From the NCBI GenBank assembly GCA_039519185.1, contig CM076849.1, positions 1-64,000 on the forward strand: a stretch of DNA of 64,000 nt, given 5' to 3'. Each line of letters starts with the position of its first letter. Position 1 is the stretch's first letter. Under the pieces are notes generated by a model. It worked only from the letters and a program-made list of their open reading frames with translations, was not told the origin of the DNA and did not search any database. Shown here piece by piece: positions 53,191-64,000 of the stretch. This DNA comes from Astragalus membranaceus (taxonomy: Eukaryota > Streptophyta > Magnoliopsida > Fabales > Fabaceae). The translations under genes and the position numbers were made by a program.

Positions 53191-54399
53191 GGTAGAAAAA
53201 ATTTGTTTGTTGATGTTTTTTAATTAATAATTTGATAAAAAATAATTTTTGATGAGTAGTAAAAGGGAATAAGGAAAAATAATTGCAAAAACAGTAGGTT
53301 GCAAAACAGTAATCCGAGGAGTGCAGTTAGCAGTGGGGCGTGTTGTATTACTAAAATGAAGGGTGCAAGTAACAGAAGCCAGCAGCCCAATCTACGTTTT
53401 TGGGTTTTGGGCTGATTGTTTGCGAGTGGGCTTATGGACAAGGGTGGGGCTATTTTATTAAAACTGGCTGTGTAAGTATCAATCTGATTAATTTTGTTTA
53501 TTTTCCTTTAAATAAAAAAAATAAATCAAAAACAATGGGGGTATAAAAGGAACTCAATAGCAAACTTAACCCTAATTTCTTTCAACATTTTGCGCTGCAA
53601 ACAGGGCAAGAGAGAGAGTTCTGGGAAGCCATTTTTTTCACAAAAAACAGAGATTGGTGGAATGCTCGAACGAGAGAGAGAGAGAGAGAGAGAGAGATGC
53701 GATGAAGAGGGACGATGGGTGAGGGCGAAAAACGCGACGAAAAGGCTTGGTTCAACGGTGGTGGTGACGGTTACGGTGGAGGGAGGAGTGAGTTGCGGTG
53801 AGAGGGAAGAACGAACGTAAGGAAACGACGGTCTGAAGTGGTGGGCTCGCCGGAGGTCACAGCGGCATGGGTCTGGTCGTGGCGTTTGTTCGTCGTGGTG
53901 GGAGAAAGAGACTTTACGACGATGGGAAGACAGAGATTCGCGTCGTCTCTGGTGACGACGATGGTGGTGGTTTCCACAGATATCAATGGCGACGGGTCTG
54001 GTTTTGCAACGACGACCGATTGGGGAGAACGACAGCGAGGAGAACGACGGTGAGGGGGCTCGCGACGGTGACACGTGGTGGTGACGGGGTGGCTCATGGT
54101 CTGGTTGTGGCCGTTGGGAGGGTTCACTGTTGGGTAGTTGTTCGGTGGTTGTAGTTTCGCGTTTGGAGGGAGGTGGGGTCGGTTTTGGCGTACGGTTTGG
54201 TGCTGTTGGTGGCAGTTCACGGAGAGGAGTGGCGCGTGGTGGCCGTGGGAAGAAAGAGGCCGTGAGTTAGCGTGGTCGTGGTTGCTGGGAACCTTGCGGA
54301 AAGAGAGGGTGGTTCACGGTGGTGGTGTGAAGGTGGCTGCGGGTGGTGAGGCGGTGGTTCTGTGGTGGTCGTTGTAGTGGTTAACGGTGGCGTGTTCGG

Positions 54400-54501
54400 T
54401 TCTGAGGTGGGTGGTTACGGTGGTGTGCACAGTGTATGGTGGCGGTTCTGTTCTGAGGTGGGTGGTTACGGTGGTGCGCACAGTGTATGGTGGCGGCCAC
54501 C
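54400..54501. repeat. 51-bp tandem duplication in A2 LTR
   Basis: Two units starting at 54400 and 54451, each with TTCTGAGGTGGGTGGTTACG and GTGTATGGTGGCGG. It is a local duplication inside the GGTGG-rich part and has no counterpart in A1 that I can see. Confidence 0.85.
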
Positions 54502-55399
54502 ACAAACGGTGGCCGGAGTATGGTACGGTCCCCCCTCTTTTTTTTTACTGTTCCTCACTGTTCTTTTTTCTTTTGATTTTTGATTATGTGTTTCTTCCGA
54601 TTTTGTCCCCCCTGTTACTGTTGCTGTCTGTTGCATTTATGGGGAAATTTGTGTGGTGTAGGTGTGGATGCTAAGTAGAGGATTATTGCTATTGGGGACA
54701 AAGACAACACAGACACAAAATAGTAGATAGTGCAGCAGGGTAGTGGAGCAGTGTTGTAGGAGACAAGGCAGCAAAGGAGGTGCTGCCCAAAGGTGCTTGG
54801 TTGCTACCGGTTTGAAAAAAAAACAAGAGAACAAAGAGAAGGAACACTTGGCTTTATTCCCTAAATGTAAAAGTAGCAGCAACAACCTAGCTGAGGCAGT
54901 TATGCCTAAGTCCACTCTCTTGGTATTTTATTTTTAAAATTGTTTTTCACTTTTCTTTTGCTTTTTGTCCATATTGTAAACATATACAATTTTTTTTATT
55001 TTTGTATTTGTAATAAAAGACACTTTTCAACTTAAATTGCATATCTCATTTTATTTATAACAAAATAATGATGACAACTTAGATTAATAAATATAATGAT
55101 AACAATAAAGTAACGAGTACCAAAATAAACACACGTACACGACGCGTGTGCACAGCGATAATAAAAACGCATATGCGATTAAAAAACGAAGTGTGTGCAT
55201 GATGAGAACAAAAAGTGCGAGTTTGCAAATTAAACACGCGTGTGTACATTTAGAGCCTCCACAGTGAGACACGTCCTTTTAAGGTTTTTCTGAAAACGAG
55301 AAAACTATCTTTGGCGAGAAAAGTACCCGTTAAGATTGGGCGTTCACAAAAATATTCTTCTATTTTTTTATTAACATCGGACAAAATTAGGGTATGACA

Positions 55400-58300
55400 G
55401 CTGCCCCTCTTTATTTATATTTTGCTAGGACATAGGAAGGGATTCCAAATTTCTCGAGTAAAATAGAAATTAAGATAAGACAGGCACTAATTTTGTCCTA
55501 TTTAGAGGAAAGTCAGAGGTTTTGAGAATTAACAGATAGTGGTTAACACTTGGCGAGAAAGCAATAAATAAGGACCACTAGGGGTCTGAAGGAGCACTGG
55601 GGCTCTGATGGTCTAATTGCAGTCGATGCTTGGCGCATTGATTGGAGTTAGACTGAAGGACCGACGAGGTCTGAAGGGCATGCCTAAGCCTGATGGGCCA
55701 ATGGGTCTGATGGAGCGCAAACTAGAAACGGTACTAGTAAAACGGTCTGCTTGGGGGGTGGCCTTTTTCGAGCGGCCATGGGTGGCAAGGTCAGGTCCTT
55801 GACCTGATTTGCTCACCTCGAAGGACGTCCACTGTGTTTTTTAGGCGGACACAGCTAGTCTGGAGGACCTGGGGTCGGATGATCCGTCGGTTGCTCGATA
55901 ACGCGACGTGCGATCTGGATTGAAGGACCATTGATGGTCTGAAGGAGCGCTTGGGCTCTGAAGGACCACTGGGGGTCAGCAAGAGTACTGGGACTCTGAA
56001 TTGTGATATGAGACCAGCGCTTGGAGCACCGACTTTGAGGGAACAAACTATTTGGATTGACACATGGCGTACTTGCCTAGAACATACCTAATGAATGCAT
56101 TTACCTGAGAAGGGAAAAGCTATCTATATTTGGCATGTCTAAAAATGCAATGAATGATGTATGCGTGCAATATAGGTATGATGAATGAAATGTGGCAGAT
56201 GATGTGAGTTGAAGTTGATGGAACATGGAGGTTGACAAGATATGAATGTGATTGTGCTGATTAATTCTGGTGGAATGATGAATGTAATGGAATGAGCGAT
56301 TTTTTCTCTTTTTGCTTTTTTTGCCTCTTTTCCTTATTATAATGAGTGTATGAGATGCAAAGTGTGAATGTGATGCAAATGTAATGCTTTGGTGCAAATG
56401 CCATGGTGAATAAAGGAAAACACGCGAATGCATGGCACAATGATATGATTAGTGATGTAAAAGACTTTTTTTGGGCAACGATGAGACCGACACTTGGCGC
56501 ATCTATCGAAGCAAACAATGTTATGCATGTGACGAACGTGCAATGATTGGTATCTGGTGGGATGATGAATGAAATGGGTGTTGAACCTGATGGAATGAGA
56601 AAGTCGACAAACGGTTGTATGTGGATGCAGATGAGATATGAATGTGATTGTAATGATTGTATGCTATGGTGAATAAAAGGAAGCACATAAACGCATGGTA
56701 AATGACATGATTGGTGCAAAAATGTTATGCATGGAATGTGATGAATGTGCAATGATTGGTACCTGATGATGAATGAAATGGGGCAGACAATGGGTGTTGT
56801 AACTGACGGAATGGGAAAGTTGACACGCGGTGTATGAGATGTGAATGAGATTGTAGTGATTAATTTTTGGTGTGATGATAAATGTAATGGATGGACTTTT
56901 CTTTTTGCTTTTTCTTATTTATTTTGCTTCTTTTCTTGATGCATGCAATGTGAACTTTGATGCAAATGCTATGGTGAATAAAAGGAAACACATGAATGCA
57001 TAGCGAATGATATGATTGGTGGTGTAGAAAGCTTTTTGGCAACGATGAGACCGGCACTTGGCACGTCTATCGAAGTAAAAAAAAGTGTTATATGTGTGCA
57101 ATGTGATGAATGTGCAATGCGAAAGTAAATAGACTACAAAAAGCCCGTGAATGATGGATGCTGAAGTTGATCGAAAACAGAAATTGATAAGTCGTGTATG
57201 TGACGGTAGATGACATGCGAATGCAGATGTGCTGCTTAGGCGCAGGTGCTATGGTAGATGCATATTGCATGGTGGAATGATTTATGCTATGATTTGGTTG
57301 ACGATGCAAAAAGATTTTTTTCCTTTTTTGTAATGATGAGAAATGAGATTTTTGATGCGAGAAGCAGAGAGGTGATTCTGGAATCATCATTTATTGGAAA
57401 AATTGGATTTGATTTGAATTCAAACTTTGGTAATCTCAAGGTTGTTATTCCCAGGCACTGATGTATAAACAGTATTTGATTGCATTTGCAAGCTCCTTCA
57501 CATTGTTCTTTCGTTATGGTGTCCCATGATGACTGAATTTTAGGTCCACCAAGTTAACCACGTGAGTTTCCAACTTCACATTATTAACTTGTGTTTTCTC
57601 TCTTTGAAACATTGTTTAGCAAAGACGTATAGCAATGCAAATATAGATGAATGAGTCAGTTAACTCGGGGTTCTAGAGGCCTAGGGTATGGACAGATGAA
57701 GGGATAAATGACAGGTTTTTGGCCAAATTCATGAAAAGGTAGGTTCGCCCCAACTCAAGAAATGTGGGACTGCCCCAATTTAGACTACCGGTGAAGGTGA
57801 GTGAATAATTTGCCCCTGTCTAGTGATGACAACAGCTAGGGGTGTGGAGGAAATAATGAATTGAGAATGCCATGACTTTGGAATGAAGGGTGGTAAGCAA
57901 GAGATTTTGTCTCAACCCATGGCGTTTGGTGTTGCCCCAATCTTGACGAGAGCAAGGTTGCCCCGACTCGAGTTTGCAAAAGGCTATATATAGCACGGTG
58001 GGTTGAGAAATTTCCCCGGTGTGGTCTTATGGATGTGAATATGGCGAGGGGATGAGATGAGTGTAGGGCGAATTTCCCGATTTTAGGTGGAGTGAAGGGT
58101 GACGGGATTGCCCCACTTTGGAATGGTATTTCAAATGATTGCTTCTAGTGGGGTTGTGAAAGGTGACTGAGTTTGGGTCATGGGTTTTTGGAATTGGTGG
58201 TATGGATTGGATGTGGTATATGAATGGGATGGATGTCGGACATTTTCCCCAAGTTCAAGAAGCATGAAGGGTGAAAGGTATGCCCCACTTTGGGATCCAG

Positions 58301-61300
58301 GTAATGGTCCTAGTCTAAACTTTTGGCCCTTTGAAGGTGACTCCCACAGACTATGATAATCCTGAGTTTTTGATACGATGAAAATTTCACTTGGTGATCA
58401 CTAAACCTTGCCTTGATATCAGTGCAATTTGAATGAATGTTGGAGTGCAAGCCCCTTTGATTTTTTTCAACTTTTCTTTTTGATTTTTTTTCGCAAATAT
58501 ATTGTAAATAAAGAAACTTACTTGTCCTAAAATTAAATCTTTGAGAAAACGAGAGCAATCAGCCATTGATCTGCATGGACTTGCAAGGGTTGTAGCGTGG
58601 CCAGTGGTTAGGGGTTTATGAAAGAAGGGTTTGTAATGTGGTCAAAGGTTATGGGTAATGTGGTCAATGGTTATGGGCTTGTGGAGTATAGGCTCAAATG
58701 GGCTCAGAGAGGTGTTTGATGGTTTATTGATACAATGACCTTTTAAAATATAAGTAGGTTCAGAGAAGTGCTGAAGGCCAATGATTTGGGTTTTGTGGAA
58801 GAAATGAGAATTCGGCCTAAGGAGGTGTTTGTGGGTTTATTCGGACAAGAATATCTTATGTGTTTGGTGATTTTATGTATCAGCTCACAATTTCTACTGC
58901 TTTTGCCTTTTCCTCTGAGGATTTCTTTTTCAATCATCTTTTTTGAATTTCACTTTCTTTTTTGTGATCTTTTTTCTCTTTCTTTTTCTTGAGTAGAGTG
59001 AGCTGATAAAATTGACACGCCAGTTTTGATGTGGAATTGATCCTTGTCTAGGTGACTGAAAGATTTTTTTGATTTTTTTTTTTTGGCTCGAAGTGGGTAG
59101 CAAAGAGTATTTCTTTTCGGAGATCATGATTGCTTGTTTTCTCAAAAATTAATTCTAGGACAACAATTTGCTTATCTTCACATATCTGCTCCTTTTTTTT
59201 TATATATGCCCTAATTTTTACTTAGGCTGCTCTCGCGAGTTTTCAACCTAACAGGTCTTTTTTTATTTATTTTTTTTTGTAAAGGACTTGCACCAAGGGA
59301 ATACAATATTGACAAGATATCTAGTGATCACAAATTTGCCCCAGCATGGGGGTCTAAAGTGTTAGTTTATGAAAATTCATCATTGGGAACAAAACCAAAT
59401 AGTCAACTAAGTACTTGCGTGGGGAATATGCACTGGGTGGTCGAGGTGGGACTGGACATGTACAAGGGATGACGATAAGATGCAAAGATGTGGACATTAA
59501 CTGACTCAGACAAGAATAAATGCACGTTGCATACAAGTTCACCATAAGAATGCTCCACAGCGAGTTAACATAGTTAGAGACATGATAGAAGAAATTTTTA
59601 ATAAGGTAACAAAATGGACCATTTGGATCGTTCATCATGGGATTGATGAGATGCATCATTTTGCTGAAGAAAATTGTGAACGAGCTCCAAACAGTGAATA
59701 ACTTCTTTGTTTTTTGGAAATTGAGTTTCTGAAAACACATTGAGTTTGTAGCTAAGCTAAACTTTTCCAAAGAAGAAATAATCAACTTCGCCTCATCTCT
59801 CATCGAAGTTTTTGAAAAAGGTAATGCTCATGTTTTTTGTATGGATGAACACATGATAATGCATATGCATGATGCAGATGCAGATGCCTAAAATGCGTGA
59901 ATGAATGATTTATGAATGAATGGAAATACATGAAAAATGAGATGTTCACAATTTTTTGAAATGTGTTCATGATTGTTTTCTACTCTTTTCTAGAAAAATG
60001 TGATGCACGTGATGATGAATATGTATGATGAAGATGCAAATGCGTGAAATGCGTGAAGGGAATGATCTCCTGGAAAGATCAGATATTCTAACGATTTTTT
60101 ACTTTTTGGAGACAATATGGCATGCAGATGATGCAACTCGTTGTTTATTACTAACTGAAATATATTTTGGATGATGAATGACTTTTTGTTTTTTTTTATT
60201 TAGAAAATGACTCATGCATGGATGACTGATGCGTTTGAGGTGGTTTGGGATAAAGAACTTTTATTTTTCATTACCTTTTTTATGATGCATGAAGAGGAGT
60301 AATGCGTTTGAATGGATGCAAATTTTTTATAATATCAAGGTGATATTATTTTCTCATTTTTGGCGTATGGCTACGCAAGATGAAGTAATTTAAAAAGTAT
60401 GATATTTTGTTATTTTATAAATGATGAGATGCATGTTGGTATCATGATAATGGGATGAAGATAATGGCTGTATTCTATTATGAATGCCTGATGATTTTTT
60501 TTATTTTCTAGTTAAAAGACTAACTATGCTCACGCAAAAAGAAAAATCAGGTTAAACGCCCCCTTGTGTCCTGATGCACGAAAATGCAGATGCGAATGCA
60601 TGAAATGCGTGCATGAATGATCACTTGGAAATGTCAGTTATTCTAAATAATTTTTGGAGGCAATGCAGCACGTGACCGATGCAGAGCCTCTTTCATGTAT
60701 CAGAATGAAATGATAAATACGTATCTATGAATGATGCGAAAATGATGACACAATTTTTGAAATGAGGCATGTTGAAACGCTATATAAATATGTGTGGATG
60801 AAATGGCGTATGGATGATTTAATGAGACAGCAGTTTTTTTGGATGAGTGAAAAGGTGCGTGAATGCTATGCATTTCATGATGTTGCAAATGATGAAATGC
60901 CTATATTATTTGATGATGATTATGAATGAATGGAAATGCATGCTAAATGAGATATTCAATCACAATTTTTTTTTAATTGTGATCATGTTTTTTATTCTTT
61001 TCTTTTTCGCGAAAAGAAAGAAAAATGCAATGTATGAATGAACGAATAATGTTGCCTGATGCAGATATGAGGAATGTGAATGAATGATCGCTTGAAAGGA
61101 TTGACTATCCGAAATGATTTTTCGGAGGCAATGCAATATGATGATGAATGATGCAAGAAGGTGGCATTATTTTATTATTTTTTCTTTTATTTTGGAAATG
61201 ATGCATGCTAGATGACTAACGCATTCGAGGTGGTTAGGAATGAAGAGCTTTTGTTTTTATTTTTATTTTTCTATGCATGAAGAGGAGTAACGAATATAGT

Positions 61301-62319
61301 ATGTTTTTTCCTATATGAGTATGCAAGATGATGCAAGTTGGACAAATATGTAGTGTCTTTGGTTTTTTTGGAGGATGATATGCATGTTAGTACCATGAGA
61401 ACGAGATGTATTTGAAAACAAGTGATTCGTTCTATGGTGATTTTTTATTTTCTAGCAAAATATAATGCCCATGATGAAAGAGATGTATGAAAAATGTGAA
61501 TGCATGTATGCATGAAGAAATAAATATTTGATCCTAATGCAATTATTTTTATTTTTTCAAGAGGCGGTGCAACATGTATGCAGACTCTTATTTTAAATTT
61601 ATTGGATGACGAATGATACAATTATAATGAAATGATTTTTTGTTTTATTTGGGAAAATGTTACACGAACATGGAGTTGATGCATTTAAACTAGGATGGCA
61701 ACATGAGGGAAAATGATGTATGAATGTTATGTTTTTTTTTGAAATGTAATTCGAGACCTTACAAATGATGTGATACATACACTGTGCGATCATGATTTTG
61801 AATGATTATGAATGAATGTCGGTGCGTATGATGTTATTGCTTTTTTTGTGTGCGAAGAAACAAAATGCATGACACTTGCAGCGATTTTTTATTTTTTTAT
61901 ATAATGCATGAAGAGGGGATAATGAAATGATGAATGAATATATAATATCACGATGATTTTTTTTAGTGGGGATATGCAAGATGGACAAATGAAGCAAATG
62001 ATATTTCTAGGATGATGGGATGCATGGTAGCGCAATGATAATGGGCTGCGTGTGGAAAGAATGATCTTATTTTGTTATGAATGCATGATGATTTTTTGGT
62101 ATGATGATGCCGCCTCATGTGCATGCAAATGAAGGAAAGAAGCGTGAAAATGTTTTTTTTAAGTGATTTTATTTGTGGAGAAACGCTAAACAGATTAATA
62201 GAGAGGGTAAGTATAATGCCCCTGTGTCCTAGGTGGGTCATGTCTAAATTGGGATTTTCAACATGGTCTAGGGTCGCTCATGTGATCAATCTCTCAGGTG
62301 GCTCTATTCACTTCCTCAC
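55400..62319 (-). other. Noncoding interior of LARD A2
   Basis: 6.9 kb that parallels 25160-32094 in reverse: minisatellite 55575-56030, GAATGATG-rich stretch 56100-57130, a part matching 30200-30600 (57250-57600), a TTGGGGCA-type part (57740-58320), the AAAAAAG-type part (58400-59300, T-rich here), a unique stretch (59300-59820), then ATGATGAATG-rich sequence to 62160 and the leader part to 62319. No coding frame; the frames of 60-163 codons are His/Ser-rich word repeats. Confidence 0.85.
55575..56030. repeat. 19-base GGTCTGAAGGA minisatellite, LARD A2
   Basis: Alternating phrases GGACCACTAGGGGTCTGAA and GGAGCACTGGGGCTCTGAT and variants at 55575-55615, 55660-55700 and 55920-56030. Inverse of the A1 clusters. 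Confidence 0.8.
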
Positions 62320-62439
62320 TGTTGCGCCCGAAAAAGTCCCCGAGGGAGAACCTTCCTCGTTCACAACTTTTCCTAAGACAATGAAGCCGCCACCAATATT
62401 TATTAAGGAAAATATTAGGAAAACCTTTTTTGGAAAGCG

Positions 62440-62760
62440 ATTGGTCTTGCGAAACTAGAGAACAGGGTTCGGGGGTCGGTTACGCACAGGGAAGGTGTTA
62501 GCACCCCACACGTCCTCTCTACTGAGAGGGAACCTTTAATTAAATGTGTGGTTTTAGTGTGTTGACTTGAAAATGCTTAATTTTGCCTCTCTACTTCTTA
62601 TTGGAAAACTTTTAATGAAAATCTTTATTTATTATGAAAAAAGGGGGAAAACGGTTTTTTAGAAAAAAAACGCTTGACGGGACATGGCCCGCTCCTACGT
62701 ATCTCCCGGTGCGATGGAGAACTCAAAGCTACGTAGTTCTTCTGTGTAGAAAATGTTTGT
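62440..62760 (-). other. Conserved LTR-end hairpin block, family B, right copy
   Basis: Inverse of the block at 10131. Stems: GGTG/CACC around 62494-62505, CCTCTC-TACT-GAGAGG at 62514-62529, CGGG-ACATGG-CCCG at 62678-62691, with TACGTATCTCCCGG next to it. A further copy with stem CAGGG...CCCTG lies at 63021-63075. Confidence 0.7.
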
Positions 62761-62807
62761 GTGTTTGGTGTTTTTTAATATAGGGGTTTTAGGATTGTGT
62801 GATCTGT

Positions 62808-62880
62808 GTTGAAGGACCGCTGGGGGTCTGGAGTGCCGCTGAGGGCTGAAGGAGCACTGGGGCTCTGGAGGACCACAGTT
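62808..62880. repeat. 19-base GGTCTGAAGGA minisatellite in family B LTR
   Basis: About four units with GAAGGACCGCTGGGGGTCT and GAAGGAGCACTGGGGCTCT. The left family B LTR has no such cluster at the matching place. Confidence 0.75.
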
Positions 62881-63490
62881 CACTTATCCAAAAACGATGA
62901 CTAACCCGGCCGTACGACCGACTTAATCCCCTACTTTAAAAAAATAAGATTTTTGGTTTTTGAAATGAAAGAGATGTGTTTGTATTTTCTATTTGGGAAA
63001 TTGTTTATTTTTGCGCTTGACAGGGGCGTGGCCCTGCTCCTACGTATCTCCGGGTGGAGAATCAAAGACGACGTAGTTCTAAGCCTTTGGTTTTGAAAAG
63101 GTTTTTGTTTTGTTCTTTTTGGTGAGTTTTCGCAATAGGACGAGCATTAATGAGTGATTAAACTAACAAAGGCTATGGGTAATCACTGCTAAATACTCAA
63201 AAAGAGTTGTTACCTCTAGTCAGACGAACAAAGGCTCTGATTGACTATTAGTAACGACTTGTTTTTATTATATTTTCGAAAAGGTTTTCGAAGTAGGACG
63301 AGCATTAGCGAATGATTAAACTAACAAAGGTTATGGGTAATCATCGCTAAGTACTCATGTAAATTTGAAGAGCGTTCATAGAGATCAAACTAACAAAGGT
63401 TATGGGTGACCTCCACTACTTGCTTATTTTTGTTTATTGAAAATGCTTTGAAAATTAATTGGTTTGGAAAAGAGTTTTTAGAAAATAAAT

Positions 63491-64000
63491 AAATCATTTT
63501 CAATCGAAATCTATGTCCAAAACCAAATGCAAAATGAATGAATGAAGTTCAAACATATTCAACTAATCAAGCAATCATGAACATGTTGATCATCAACTAA
63601 GATTAAGCATGCCAATATAATCAAGAGATTTAATTGTCAAAGGTGCAAGACAAAGTTCTCAAAACAATTGTGTTTGTGTGTGAAGGAGAATTGCTACACA
63701 AGTTGGAAGCAATCTCAAGAGGGGCACATATGCCTCTATGCTACACATGTTGGTAGTCTTATAAGGGCACATGATTGTGTAAAAGGGTTTGTGCACAATT
63801 AAGTCAAGACATTCAAATGGCATCAAGAACAAAGGAATACAATTGATCATAGGCATAGAATAGTCTAAGTTAAATGGATGAGCATGTGATCATGATGTGC
63901 TAGATTAGATAAGCATGAATGCATGTAAATGCATGAACATTTGAGAATGAATGCAAGAATGAGTATATACAAAGATGTATGAGCATACAAGAATGCATGA
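63491..64000. other. Unassigned AT-rich sequence at window end
   Basis: 510 bases with ATGAATG and AATCATGAACATG words. I see no gene and no clear match to the left family B LTR. It is probably a different part of the same LTR or another insertion. Confidence 0.4.

Larger units (their letters stand above)
52760..55399 (-). mobile_element. 3' LTR of LARD A2
   Basis: 2,640 bases, TGTAGCGACC at the left and GGGTATGACA at the right on this strand. Shares with A1 the end block, the AT-rich part, the GGTGGTG-rich part (C-rich on the - strand) and the start TGTCATACCC. The U3 part with the CGCG-rich triple repeat is shorter. It has a (GA)n run at about 53672-53696. Frames of up to 182 codons in the G/C-rich part are simple sequence. 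Confidence 0.9.
52760..62319 (-). mobile_element. Ogre-like LARD element A2, - strand, 5' end outside
   Basis: Same family as A1 but inverted: 3' LTR 55399-52760, polypurine tract GCTGCCCCTCTTTA (inverse form) at 55400, then the same noncoding interior in reverse order to 62319. There a family B LTR interrupts it; the rest of the interior and the 5' LTR are not in the window. It is inserted in the copia pol gene after CTTTG (52755-52759). No gag or pol. It is more diverged from A1 than the A1 LTRs are from each other, so it is a separate insertion. Confidence 0.88.
62320..63490 (-). mobile_element. Ogre-like LTR, family B, - strand
   Basis: Starts TGTTGCGCCCGAAAAAGTCC, the inverse of the LTR end at 10557, within the LARD A2 interior after CTCAC (62315-62319). 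Holds the end block inverted: GGTGTTAGCACC at 62494, CCTCTC...GAGAGG at 62514-62529, CGGG...CCCG at 62678-62691, CAGGG...CCCTG at 63021-63036. It also has a minisatellite phrase (62808-62880) and three inverse CTAACAAAGGTTATGGG words (63165-63400). The matching to the left copy fades after about 63490. Confidence 0.8.

Noticed and set aside
53526..54583. Frames up to 182 codons in the A2 LTR
   Set aside because: Low-complexity reading of GGTGG/GA repeats; not shared as protein with A1.
62117..62458. 113-codon frame across the LARD A2 and family B join
   Set aside because: It crosses a transposon junction; the first half also reads in A1 (25121-25318 inverse) only because the DNA is shared.

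Overview
This is the left end of a plant chromosome: a telomere followed by about 58 kb of subtelomere made almost entirely of transposable elements nested in one another. The first 5,979 bases are the plant telomere repeat CCCTAAA, read on the C-rich strand as expected at a left arm end. The element content (Athila-like Ty3/gypsy primed by tRNA-Asp, Ogre-like LTRs beginning TGTCATACCC, SIRE/Maximus-like copia, CACTA, a hAT miniature element, a LINE scrap) points to a flowering plant, most likely a legume. The species cannot be fixed from the sequence. I found no intact host gene; the only host-like coding sequence is a captured scrap of eIF3 subunit B inside the CACTA element.

Layout. 1-5979 telomere. 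5980-11405 is a mosaic of broken pieces: SIRE-like LTR with AATCGATT repeats, a gag scrap, a telomere-like stub, an unrecognised open frame, the LTR end, primer site and gag of an Athila-like element, an Ogre-like LTR fragment (family B), a LINE scrap and a GA microsatellite. 11406-18102 is a CACTA transposon with subterminal hairpins, the eIF3b scrap, a TNP2-type transposase gene broken by a stop and by a hAT miniature element, and a broken second gene.

Into the CACTA tail went a + strand Athila-like element (18103-49421, target duplication ATAAG). Into its gag went a - strand Athila-like element (21039-41255, duplication CCTAC). Into one LTR of that went an Ogre-like element without coding capacity (22030-34777, duplication CACAC). 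LTR divergence counted by eye (about 2%, 0.3% and 0.3% from outside to inside) fits this order. At 49427 the CACTA sequence resumes for about 30 bases and then stops at interstitial telomere repeats (49458-49577), followed by a 1.1-kb array of a 10-bp repeat (to 50721).

50722-52759 is the 3' part of a - strand SIRE-like copia element. A second coding-free Ogre-like element sits in it on the - strand (52760 onward, same noncoding interior as the first). That is in turn interrupted at 62320 by a family-B LTR running towards the window end. Every retroelement pol gene here is broken or deleted, so these elements depend on proteins made elsewhere.

Two signals stand out beyond normal annotation. 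First, short palindromic ten-base words are scattered many times through each Athila-like element, in LTRs, leaders and coding linkers, and each element has its own version (CGCTACAGCG in one, TGCTGCAGCA in the other). Second, Ogre-like LTRs of two families keep small hairpins near the primer site whose stems differ in sequence but still pair, which suggests a selected RNA structure.
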